Below, in pieces: positions 1 to 9,000 of a stretch of 20,892 nucleotides of DNA. This stretch comes from an uncultured Christensenellaceae bacterium. Its GTDB lineage: Bacteria > Bacillota > Clostridia > Christensenellales > Borkfalkiaceae. Numbering within the stretch: position 1 is the first letter of the stretch; every line of letters begins with the position of its first letter. The DNA lies in assembly GCA_910589015.1 (NCBI GenBank), contig CAJUSA010000008.1:78659-99550 (forward strand), in the 5' to 3' direction. The notes beneath the pieces were generated by a model that saw only the letters and a program-made list of their open reading frames with translations, was not told where the DNA came from and searched no databases. The position numbers were made by a program, and so were the translations under genes.

Positions 1-115
1 TCGGCGCTCGGAATGACGGTCGGCGCTCGGAATGACAGTCGGCGCTCGGAATGACAGTCGGCGCTCGGAACGACGGTCGGTCGCGTTGGGTGACGGTCGG
101 TGCGCGGAATGACGG
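1..115. repeat. Tandem array of six ~19-bp units
   Basis: Six head-to-tail units start at 1, 20, 39, 58, 77 and 97. Units 1-4 are nearly identical, with core TCGGCGCTCGGAATGAC followed by GG or AG. Unit 5 is 20 bp and diverged, and unit 6 has TCGGTGCGCGGAATGAC. There are no unique spacers, so this is not CRISPR. The array begins at the window edge and may extend further left. Confidence 0.85.
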
Positions 116-154
116 TGTCATGTTGAGCGAAACGCAGTGCAGCCGAAACATCTT
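116..154. repeat. Dispersed-repeat-like intergenic element abutting the tandem array
   Basis: The stretch starts TGTCATGTTGAGCGAAACGC and continues to CCGAAACATCTT. It resembles the TGTCATxxTGAGCGAAGCGAA...ATCT type of intergenic repeat found in many bacterial genomes (recalled, not searched). Its TGTCAT end meets the GGAATGAC units, so array and element may form one composite. The remaining bases to 178 hold nothing I recognise. Confidence 0.5.
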
Positions 155-178
155 GCGGTAACTTAATAGGTATGTGCG

Positions 179-208
179 AAAAAAGCCGCCCGAGAGGGCG
201 GCTTTCTT
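179..208 (-). terminator. Intrinsic terminator of the XRE regulator gene
   Basis: A perfect 7-bp stem GCCGCCC/GGGCGGC (185-191 and 196-202) closes a GAGA loop. On the minus strand it is followed by six T residues, directly after the regulator's stop codon. The same 30 bases recur at 1157-1186. Confidence 0.85.
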
Positions 209-423
209 TATTCGTCTGTTAATCCGAGAAGATAATCCGACGATACGTCTAAAAATTTGCAGAGAAGAAAAAGCGTATCAATGCTTGGTTCGCTCTTCCC
301 TGCTTTGTAATCGCTGATACACTGCTTGGAAACCTTTGCTGCTTTGGCAAGTTCGGTCTGTTTTATTTCGGCATATTTTAAGCATTCGTTAAAACGTATC
401 TGAAATTTCGTCGTTTTTTCCAT
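208..423 (-). CDS. XRE/Cro-CI family transcriptional regulator, 71 aa
   Basis: A single-domain helix-turn-helix protein of the XRE (lambda Cro/CI) family, presumably a repressor. Residues about 21-46 fit the HTH: QTELAKAAKVSKQCISDYK, then the AGKSEPS turn typical of this family, then SIDTLFLLCKFLDVSSDYLLGLTD, the usual final helices. I chose the ATG at 423. A longer form from TTG at 462 would add MSSIDVLFVYNFF, but those bases include operator and promoter DNA. Neither start has a clear ribosome binding site, and a TATAAT at 435-430 lies only 6 nt upstream of the ATG, so the message may be leaderless. It diverges from the DUF975 gene across a 116-bp region full of palindromes, so it probably represses both that gene and itself. 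The inducing signal cannot be read from the sequence. Confidence 0.85.
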   Translation of the reverse strand: MEKTTKFQIRFNECLKYAEIKQTELAKAAKVSKQCISDYKAGKSEPSIDTLFLLCKFLDVSSDYLLGLTDE

Positions 424-442
424 AAAAAAATTATAGACAAAA

Positions 443-512
443 AGTACGTCAATACTTGACAAGTACGTTATTAACGTATTATAATATCAATAAAGTACGC
501 TAATAACGTACT
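443..512. promoter_or_regulatory. Palindromic operator cluster between the regulator and the DUF975 gene
   Basis: Two strong 19-bp sites share the form AGTACGYTA-N-TAACGTAYT, at 462-480 (centre 471) and 494-512 (centre 503). Bases 464-478 form a perfect 15-nt palindrome, TACGTTATTAACGTA. A third, weaker copy starts AGTACGTCA at 443 (centre about 452), with a good match only in its left half. They are probable binding sites for the adjacent XRE protein: the middle site fills the space between -35 and -10 of the plus-strand promoter, and the right site covers its start point. Confidence 0.75.
456..485 (+). promoter_or_regulatory. Promoter of the DUF975 gene
   Basis: A consensus -35 TTGACA (456-461) and a consensus -10 TATAAT (480-485) are separated by 18 bp. 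Operator 462-480 occupies the spacer. Such a strong promoter buried in operators suggests a gene that is tightly repressed until needed. Confidence 0.8.
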
Positions 513-539
513 AATTTGTAAAAACAAGGAGAAAAAAAG

Positions 540-1157
540 ATGTTGAGAGCAAAAGATTATCGGGAGCGGGCTTGGGGTAAGCTCAAAGGGAAATGGGGGA
601 CGGCGGCGCTTATCGCGTTTGTGTATTCGCTGATCATGGGTGCGTGTTCGGCACTGTTTTATATTTATATCGGCGGAATTGTTGCGTTGCTGGTTACGGG
701 TCCGTTCGCGCTCGGTTTTGCGGCGGTAGCGCTTCGTATTATGCGTACGGAAGATATCGAAATCGGGCAGTTGTTTGGTGGCTTCAAAAATTTCGGAACG
801 GCGTTTCTCGTCAGTTTATTGAACGGAATTTTTATTTTTTTGTGGACGCTACTTTTCATCGTGCCCGGTATTATCAAAACGTATTCTTACCGTTTAAGCT
901 ATTATATTCTTGCCGACAATCCTTCGATGTCGGCGACGGAAGTGCGTAAACGCTCGATCGAACTGATGCGCGGCAATAAATGGCGGCTGTTCTGCCTCGA
1001 ATTCAGTTTTATCGGCTGGCAGCTGCTCTGTATTCTTACGCTCGGCATTCTGAGTTTTTGGGTCACGCCGTATTATAACGCCGCAATCGCGGACTTTTAT
1101 CAAAGCTTGTTGCCGCAAGAGCAAATTCAACCGACGGAAGAACTGCCGTCCGTATAA
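540..1157 (+). CDS. DUF975 family integral membrane protein, 205 aa
   Basis: A polytopic membrane protein of the DUF975 family, common in Firmicutes and without an established function. Hydrophobic segments lie at about 20-45, 45-68, 85-112 and 155-178. Family-like motifs are visible: IVPGIIKTYSYRLSYYILAD (107-126), the charged RKRSIELMRGNKWRLF (136-151) that joins membrane segments, then SFIGWQLLCILTLGI (156-170) and the WVTPYYNAAIADFY end (174-187). There is no signal peptide cleavage motif. The start is fixed by AAGGAG at 526-531, 8 nt before the ATG. It is transcribed alone from an operator-covered promoter and ends in its own terminator. The neighbouring divergent XRE gene is its likely regulator. 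A membrane-stress or envelope role is possible but cannot be shown here. Confidence 0.9.
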   Translation: MLRAKDYRERAWGKLKGKWGTAALIAFVYSLIMGACSALFYIYIGGIVALLVTGPFALGFAAVALRIMRTEDIEIGQLFGGFKNFGTAFLVSLLNGIFIFLWTLLFIVPGIIKTYSYRLSYYILADNPSMSATEVRKRSIELMRGNKWRLFCLEFSFIGWQLLCILTLGILSFWVTPYYNAAIADFYQSLLPQEQIQPTEELPSV

Positions 1158-1186
1158 AAAAAGCCGCCCGAGAGGGCGGCTTTCTT
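1157..1186 (+). terminator. Terminator between DUF975 gene and pyk (convergent)
   Basis: The stem GCCGCCC/GGGCGGC (1163-1169 and 1174-1180) with a GAGA loop is flanked by seven A residues and by TTTCTT. It can act on the DUF975 transcript and, with the A-run read as T, on the pyk transcript. All 30 bases match 179-208. Confidence 0.85.
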
Positions 1187-1196
1187 ATTGATTTCG

Positions 1197-2609
1197 TTAT
1201 ACCGTTTCAACGTTGATAAGCGAGCTGTTGCCGCTCTTTCCGTTGGGCGTGCCGCCCGTGATGACGATGACGTCGCCTTTTTTCACGATGCCCGAATCCT
1301 TGGCGGACTGTTTCGCAAAATGGAAGAGCACGTCGACCGAGTTGTATTCTTCGCTCAGCATAGGCAGGACGCCCCAACTCAGCGCAAGTTTTTCGTAACT
1401 TCTCGGGTCGGTCGTCATGCCGATAATGTCGATCATAGGGCGGAAACGCGACACCATTTTCGCCGTTTCGCCCGTGCGCGTGCACACGACGATCGCTTTC
1501 GCGTTGATATCTTTTGCGAGCAGGCAAGCCGAGTGCGAGAGCGCGTCGGAAAGTCCGCGGATCAGATAGGCGTTTTGCGCTACTTCCTGAATAAACTGTT
1601 CTTTCGATTCCGCCTGTACGGCGATTTTCGCCATGGCGCGCACCGCTTCTACGGGATAGGCGCCCGCCGCCGTTTCGCCCGAGAGCATGATCGCGGAAGA
1701 ACCGTCGTATACGGCGTTCGCCACGTCTGAAATTTCCGCACGCGTGGGGCGGGGGTTCTTGATCATCGATTCAAGCATTTCGGTCGCCGTAATGCAGCGT
1801 TTTCCCGCGATGCGGCAAGCGGAAATGATTTTTTTCTGAATGTCGGGCAATTCCTCGTAGGGGATTTCCACGCCCATGTCGCCGCGTCCGATCATGATCC
1901 CGTCGGAAACTTCCAGAATTTCGTCGAGATTGTTCACGCCCGCGCGGTTCTCGATCTTGGCGATCAGGTCGATATCGGTCGACCCGTGTTCTTTTAAGAA
2001 GGCGCGCACGTCGAGAATATCCTGCGCTTTGGAAACGAACGAACACGCAACAAAGTCGACGTTCTGTTCGATTCCGAATAAGAGGTCGGATTTATCCTGT
2101 TCGGAAAGATACACGAGATTGAGCTGTTTTTCGGGGAAGAACATGCTTTTGCGCGAGGAAAGCTCGCCTCCGACAAGCACTTTGCAAACGACGTTGGGCT
2201 TTTTGATGGAAATGACTTCGAAGATCATCAGCCCGTTGTTGAGCAGAATGCGGTCGCCTTTGAGCATATCTTCGCAAATATAGGGGTAGGATACGCTCAC
2301 GCGTGTTTCGTCGCCTTCGATTTCCTCGGTGGTAAAGGTGAACGTATCGCCCTCGTTAAGTAAGATCTTGCCGTTTTTGAAAGTGCGGATGCGGAATTCG
2401 GGGCCTTTCGTATCGAGCATGACGGGCAGGGGAATGTTCTTTATTTCGCGCACGCGCTTGATCATGGCGATTTTCTTTGCGTGATCTTCATGCGTGCCGT
2501 GCGAAAAGTTCAAACGGCAAACGTTCATGCCGGCGTCCGCCATGGCGGAAATGATTTCTTCGCTGTCGGATGCGGGACCGAGCGTGCAGACGATTTTTGT
2601 TTTCTTCAT
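1197..2609 (-). CDS. pyk: Pyruvate kinase, 470 aa
   Basis: Pyruvate kinase converts phosphoenolpyruvate and ADP to pyruvate and ATP in the cytoplasm, the last step of glycolysis. Family motifs are intact: RLNFSHG (32-38), LDTKGPEFR (65-73), the signature with catalytic lysine DLIAKIENRAGV (K218), metal ligands E220 and D244 in GRGDMGVE, and TATEMLESMIKNPRPTRAEISDVANAVYDG (274-303), followed by MLSGETA. The C-terminal regulatory domain is present to residue 470, so this is the normal short form without the extra PEP-utilizer domain of Bacillus enzymes. A longer frame reaches 2687, but the ATG at 2609 follows a good GGAG site and matches the family N-terminus KTKIVCTLGPAS; the upstream bases hold the promoter. 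It is transcribed alone, convergent with the DUF975 gene. The usual VARGDLG appears as IGRGDMG, a mild variant. Confidence 0.97.
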   Translation of the reverse strand: MKKTKIVCTLGPASDSEEIISAMADAGMNVCRLNFSHGTHEDHAKKIAMIKRVREIKNIPLPVMLDTKGPEFRIRTFKNGKILLNEGDTFTFTTEEIEGDETRVSVSYPYICEDMLKGDRILLNNGLMIFEVISIKKPNVVCKVLVGGELSSRKSMFFPEKQLNLVYLSEQDKSDLLFGIEQNVDFVACSFVSKAQDILDVRAFLKEHGSTDIDLIAKIENRAGVNNLDEILEVSDGIMIGRGDMGVEIPYEELPDIQKKIISACRIAGKRCITATEMLESMIKNPRPTRAEISDVANAVYDGSSAIMLSGETAAGAYPVEAVRAMAKIAVQAESKEQFIQEVAQNAYLIRGLSDALSHSACLLAKDINAKAIVVCTRTGETAKMVSRFRPMIDIIGMTTDPRSYEKLALSWGVLPMLSEEYNSVDVLFHFAKQSAKDSGIVKKGDVIVITGGTPNGKSGNSSLINVETV

Positions 2610-2636
2610 AAAACGACTCCTTTTTTTATCAAACAC

Positions 2637-2664
2637 ATTATAACAAATTCTGTTCAGATGGCAA
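2637..2664 (-). promoter_or_regulatory. Promoter of pyk
   Basis: On the minus strand, TTGCCA (2664-2659) is followed after 16 bp by a consensus TATAAT (2642-2637). It lies about 30 nt before the ATG at 2609, with the GGAG ribosome binding site between them. Confidence 0.7.
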
Positions 2665-2766
2665 GGGATTTCAGGGAAAAAATCCAATATTTACAGCAAA
2701 AAGTAAATTATTGCCTATATTTTGAAAATTTGGTATCATAAATTGTGAAAAATACATGTAAAATAC

Positions 2767-2794
2767 TTGACTTCGAGGGGGTGGGTGCTATAAT
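2767..2794 (+). promoter_or_regulatory. Extended -10 promoter of the giant surface-protein operon
   Basis: TTGACT (2767-2772), a 16-bp spacer, then TGC-TATAAT (2786-2794), an extended -10. A second TATAAT at 2800-2805 has no -35 partner. Transcription from here would give a leader of about 200 nt before the giant gene. Confidence 0.75.
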
Positions 2795-2799
2795 AAGGA

Positions 2800-3009
2800 T
2801 ATAATAAACGGGCAGTCCGTGTGACGTTTCGCAAGAGAAACGGCGATACGGGGTGTCTTTTTGGCGTCTATTCATGTCGAATTTTGGGGAAAACGCACCT
2901 ATGTGTCAAAATACGCGCAATTTCGCATGTGCGTTCGGAATAGGTCGGAGAGTAAAACACATATTCGTTTTCTTCGGGAATATATAAAGAGAAGAGGATG
3001 GGATTATTT
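2800..3009 (+). promoter_or_regulatory. Long structured 5' leader of the giant surface-protein gene
   Basis: About 200 nt of non-coding transcript precede the start codon. Two hairpins are visible. The first (2817-2851) has outer CCGT/ACGG pairs, an asymmetric internal loop and an inner stem CGTTTC/GAAACG closing a GCAAGA loop. The second (2892-2935) has AACGCAC/GTGCGTT (7 bp), a CT bulge and ATG/CAT, with GCG/CGC further in. I could not match it to a riboswitch class from memory. It could be a regulatory or mRNA-stabilising leader. No clear terminator hairpin with a U tract is present, which argues against transcription attenuation. Confidence 0.45.
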
Positions 3010-6000
3010 ATGGTAAAAATCAGAAAAAAAATCATTCTTCTTACGGCGATTTTATTGACCGTTTTCCTTGGCGTGGGCGCAGTTTTGGCGTTCCCGCATT
3101 TAAATTTCGATTCGGCGGGTGCCGAAACGACGGTGACGACGGCCGCGCAGGGTAAAGTTTCGTTAAAAGAGCTTTGCTTGCGTCACGACGTTGTGGAAGC
3201 TGTGCTTCCCGACGGGTATTCCGATTCGGGCTTGAACGAACTTGTCGCGGAAGGCAAGCTCGTCGTATCTTCAACGAAATACAAAATGGAAGGCGGTAAG
3301 CTGCTCGGTTACGACGCTACGACCGCCGCCCTCGGGCAAAAAGTGCTTTTGGTGCTTCCCGCGAACGTGACGGAAATCAACGCTTCGGACAGCGATATCG
3401 GCGGCGTGCGCGTGTTCCGCAAGTTGAAATCGAACGTGACGGGGATTGCGTTTGCGGGCAATTCGATCGCGTCGATCCCCGCGAAGTGTTTTCAGGAATT
3501 CAGTAATCTGCGTTTTGCCGTTTTACCGGATTCCGTGAAGACGATCGGCGCGGAAGCTTTTTCAAACTGCAATCAGCTGCGCGATATCGTTATGCCCGGC
3601 GTGACGAGCATCGAATCAAAAGCGTTCGAAACGAATACGGCTTTGCTGCACGTTTCTCTTCCCGACGGTATTGCCGATAGCGGCGTCGCAGCGGAAGCGT
3701 TCTTAAATGCAGCGAACCTTCGCGACGTGGAAAAACCGATCGCGGTTTCGGAATCGAAATTTCCCGCCGCCATGAATTTTTATACGTCTGCGTCAAGAAA
3801 ATCCTATCTTTACGTTATGGAGTCGTTTTCCATGGGTGCGCCGACGACGGCAAGCTCTTCGCAGAACGACAGAGATACCTCAAGCAAGCGCAATATCAAC
3901 CACAGCCTCGCCTTCTATTACAACATGCGTTTAACGGATACGCTGGCGACGGCGGGCGGCGCGGCAGCGTATCAGCCGAATAAGTGGTATTTTACGGGGT
4001 TGGACGGCGCGGAAGATAAACAGCTCGATTTCGAGTGGGCGGAAACGACCGAATATCACTTCCCCGCAACTCTCGATCTTACGGCGGCAAGAGAAAATAT
4101 TACCTACGATTTTCTCGGCGCGGACGGTACGAAGTACGTGAATACCTTTACGGGCGACACGACGGTGACGGAGTACGATATCGCCAAAGCCGCTTGCTAT
4201 AACGTTTCGTTCACCCGTATTTTTCTGCCCGAAGGCGACACGGTGAAAATTGTCGGCGATTGGGCGTTTTACGGTTCGCAGACGACGGTCGCGAACATTC
4301 CTTCAAGCGTAAATACGATCGGGCAGTCGGCGTTCCGTCAAAGCCATAGAAATTGGGGCGGATCCAACGGCAAAAACAGCACGGTCTATATCGGCAAACA
4401 GAAGGGCACGGAGCTGAAAATCGGTAATTACGCGTTTGCGCTCGGGTTGGCTTGGGGGTTCTGCCCCACGACCGCGCCGAGCGCTCCGATCACGAACGCC
4501 ACGCGGCGGTTTGTGTTTGCCGACAGCGAAGCGTATTTGGACGAACTCGGCGTGCAAGACGCGTCGGCGTCCGTTCCGAATGTTTCCGCCGCAAAAACCG
4601 TTTTGGATAAAAAGTACAACACGGGCGGCGACGCGACGATTACGTACACCTTCAAAACGCCGGTCTATACGGCGGTCGTCAACGGCGAAGCGCAAGACAA
4701 GAAATTGATCGGTTACCGTCTTTACAACAACGAATTCCGTTTTACGATGGACGACGATCAGTCGTGGACGGCGAAACCCGCCGACACGTTGGCGCTGCCC
4801 GTCCTCGACGGATTTAAGAAAAACGTTTGGTATCAGTCCGCCGAGGCGCTGTCCGCTCCGACCGAGAGCAACCGGGTCGACGAGAACTTTACTTATATCA
4901 ACGAACAATTAAAGACCGCGCCCCGTTACGGCAAGGTTTCCGAAATCGTGCTTTATACGAAACTTATCGGCGCGCCCGCCGTTACACAGCCCATTACGCG
5001 CGAATTCAGCGAAGAGATTTCACAGTCGCCCGATGCGGCGCTTTCGCTGAACACGGGCGAAAACGCCGCCAATTACAACGTCACGCTCAAAAGCTTTACG
5101 CCCGTCGTCGGCAGTGCGGCGGAGCGGGCGTTCGTGCACGACGCGGGTACGTATTCGCTGCGCGTCAATCTCAATCCCCGTTGGGGCGAATGGGATACGG
5201 CGGCGCACGATCACGTTTATACCGTAACGGTCACGCGGGCGGAAATCGACTTAGGCGATCCCGATAACCTGCCCGAATTCGTCATCGAGGGCGGTTCGCC
5301 GCTCGGCGGCTCGGGCGACGGCACGTCGCTGTACCGTTACATCGATGGTTGGTATCTGTATGCGAAGTCTACGGGCGAACCCGAATCGACCAAATCGGTG
5401 CTCAACGCCTATGCGCGTTACACGGGCAATCCCATTACGATTACCGCCGATACGACGGGCTTGCGTTACGGCGTACGGGCGGATTCCTCTTCGGCAGTGA
5501 CCGAAACGCGTTCGCGAGAAAACTTAGCGGGCTTTACGTTCGACATGAAAGACCCCAACTACGTATTCTCATATCGGGAGCACGACGGAGCTGCCGCGAT
5601 TTTATCGAAGCTCGGCGTCAGTTACGGTAATCTTTCGCTCGGGCAGAGCGGTTTAACCTCGGTTTCCGTTTCCAAATATTGGTATATCGTCATGCAGCAG
5701 AACTGGCTCATCGACAGCAATGCCGTAGGGGGCAGTGAAGAGCAGTTCAATCTTCTGACGAAGGACGGCGTTCCCGTTTCTTCGTTTGAATACGAATCGG
5801 TATTCGGTGAGGACAGCGCTCAAATTGCGGTGCATATCCCCAAAATCGCAAGAGGTCCCGAGGATACCGCGATCAACTTTACGTTAACGTGCGAGGACGG
5901 CACGGCGATCACCAAAGGCGAAACGCCCGTAAGCGAGCTTTCCAAATACATCAACGCCGCCATGCCCGCGGGCACGTATACGGTGCGCATTATGGCGGGC

Positions 6001-9000
6001 GAAGTGAACGACGGCACGACCGTTCTGCCCGCGATCACCGATATCGTGCGCATCACCGTCACGAGCGGCACGCTCGATACGGCGGCGATCGAAGAGCTTT
6101 TAACGGGAAAAGATTTCGAGCATCTTTACGAACGCAACGCCGTGCATATGTACGACGCCGATACGCAGGAGCAGCTCCGCGCGCTCATGCAGAAACTGAA
6201 CGCAAAGCTCAATACCGTGCGCAAAGCGCTGAACGGGGCGAACGACGTTTCGGTTTGGGGCGGCGCGGAATATGACCGTTATTACAACGAGCTTGCCGTG
6301 ACCTATAACCTCGATCGGTTGCAGACGAGCGAATATTTCACCGTTGCGCAGCTGCGCGAAAGTTATGCCGATAAAGCGCCTATCGAAGTAGGGCAGTACG
6401 TCGTCTACTATGCGCTTTCGGCGCTCAACTACCTTTCCGTCGGCGGAGAAAGCGCGGGCGGCGCAAGAAGAAATTATACGTTCGATACGACGATTTTCAG
6501 GGAACTTTCTACGAACGGTCTGTTGGCGTCGTCGGTGGAAGAGCTGTCGTACACGGGCAACACGCTTCAACCTGCCGTCAATTACAATCCCTATTACCGC
6601 CATGAATTCCCCGATGCGGAATATGTAAATAAAGGCACGCATACGGTCACGTTTACGATCACCGATCCCATTTTAACGCGTTGGTCGCAAGAGAATGTGC
6701 CCGACAACGTGAGGATCGAAGGCAACGTTGCTACGCTGACCTTCGAAATTCTGGCGGCAACGAATACCTGGACGGTTACGCCGCAAATTCCTTCGTGGTC
6801 GTTCTACGGGTTCGATGCAAGTATCCACCGCATTTCTTCTACCCTTCGTTTCGGGGATTCGGCGGTTATGTTCCGTATCGAAAAAGAAGGCGTGGGCTTT
6901 GTCGGCAAAGACGGCAAGATCATTCCTTACGGCAACGTGACGGCGGACAACGTTCTCGAATTTACCGTAGACGAAGAGGGCAGAGTCGGTGATGCCGTTG
7001 CGGCGATCCTCAATGCGTTGAAACCCGATACATACCGTCTTTACAGCACGGTATCGAATTATGAAAACGGCAATGTAGTAGGATTTACGACGGCGGAATC
7101 GGCGCGCAACCTCATCATCATCAGCAAGGCGGCAAACCGCTGGACGACTTCGCCCAACGTGGTGCGTTGGAATTGGAGAGAGTACAACAAAACGAAAAAT
7201 CTGATTTCGGGCACGCCGCTCTATCTGAACGTAGCCGATCTTACGGGCTTGAAGGTCAAATTCACCGTGCTCGACGCAAATAAAAAAGCGTTGGCGGGTT
7301 TGATCGGGTTCACGCTCGACGACGGTTTGGTCGACGATACCGTTGCGGCAATTCTGGAAAATCTTTCCGCAAACGTAAACGGCACATATTACCTGCTTGC
7401 CACAGTGGAAGATACCGAATATTATGCGGGTCTGAACACCTATGTTCTTCCCGACGGCGTAACGGAAGTTGAGGCGGGATTCGATTTTACTTCCTTTAAT
7501 CTCAACCTTGCGCCCTTCGACGTGGCGAAGGCAAACAACTACTGGGAAACTTCGCCCGGCATGACGGGTTGGCAATATAACGCCTACACGGCGGAAAGCA
7601 ACTTTATTGCAGGTGATCCGAAATTCCTTGCCGAAGGTGAGAAGGTTGTATATTACGTTTATAAGAGCAAGGTGCAGCCGACCTACGGGCAGGCATTGAC
7701 GGACGAGGACGTTACCTTTACGGATATCGCCGCGGCGCAGCAATATCTGCTGAGCCGCAAGGTGGACAGCTATTGGTTTGTGGCGCACGTCGACGGAACG
7801 GATGATTTCACCGAGCTGACCGCTTATATCTCCTTTAACGTCGTGCAGAACGTGACGAACGCATGGATCACGCCGCCCTCGATCACGGGTTGGGTTTACG
7901 GCGCGTTCAATGCATCTTCCGTATCGGCGGGCGAGGCGACATTCGGCACGGAAAATGCGAAATATACCGTTTCCGTATCGGAAAGCGGCGTTGCTGGCTT
8001 TATTGACCTCGGTTTCGAAGACTTGACGAAAAAGCTGAAAGATCTTGACGCGGGCACCTATCGGTTGACGGTCGTTTGTGCCGACAATGTAGAAGATGCG
8101 GCGCTTGCCAACTTCAATGCGGCGACAAGAATGCTCGATTTCGTAGTGGCGCAAGCCGAAAACGAATGGCAAATATCACCTTCGATCACGGGCTGGACGT
8201 GGAACGACACCGCGCATGAACCTGTTGAGGGGGTGACGAAATACCCTAACGGCGGCATCAGCGGGGTTTATTACAAAGCGGATTCCGACGGTTCGCTCGG
8301 GGAACAAGTAGACGGCGTTCCTACGCTTGCAGGGCTGTACGCTTATGTGACGACGGCGGCGGCGAGCAAGAATTATAAAGAGATCACGCACACGGCGCAC
8401 TTTACCGTTGCGCAGTTGCAAAACACATGGACGACCGAGCCCGAAACGACGCTCAGCTGGACGTGGGGCGACGAAGTGGCAAGCACGATCAAGCTGGTCG
8501 GCGCGGCGGCGCTCAAAGGTACACCCAAATACACCATTCGTTCGGACGCTTGGGAAAACGCGAAAGAATATGCGCAGGCAGATATCCAAGAGGCGTTGCA
8601 ACAACTCGGCGCGGGCACATATAGCGTGGTTGTAACGGTCGAGGGCAGTGAAACAACGTTCAGCGGACTGAGTGCGACCACGTCGCTCACCGTAAGCAAG
8701 GCGACGCTTAGCTGGAAGGACGGCACGGCGCCCGCCGACGCGACCTGGGCATGGGACGCGGCGGATTCCGCGAAAACCTTTGTAACGCCGCTCGTGCAGG
8801 GCGCGGTCGAAGGGGAAGAGGTTTCCGTTTCCTACAAAGTGGTTTACACGAACGTGGCGGGGGATGCAACCGAAACGAAGGAATTTACGCAGAAAACGCT
8901 TGCCGATCTCGAAGCATTCTTAAAAGACAAATCGGTGGGCGCGCATGCGGGCACTTATGTGATCACGATCGCCGCGACCGATCCCAACTATTTCGATTTC

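Noticed and set aside
1..115. CRISPR-like repeat array
   Set aside because: The 19-20-bp units are directly adjacent, with no unique spacers and no cas genes.
424..462. N-terminal extension of the XRE regulator from TTG at 462
   Set aside because: These bases hold operator and promoter sequence, and the HTH domain is complete from the ATG at 423.
1188..1730. 180-codon plus-strand frame opposite pyk
   Set aside because: It is antisense to a fully conserved pyruvate kinase and shows no protein-like features.
2800..3009. A known riboswitch in the leader
   Set aside because: I compared it from memory with c-di-GMP, ydaO, ZTP, fluoride and THF consensus features and found no convincing match, so no class is claimed.
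4303..4908. 201-codon minus-strand open frame
   Set aside because: Same reasoning: it is antisense to the giant gene, with low-complexity Arg/Val content.
6673..8172. 499-codon open frame on the minus strand inside the giant gene
   Set aside because: It is rich in Arg and has no family motif or ribosome binding site. It mirrors the codon bias of the plus-strand gene, whose repeats are clearly real.
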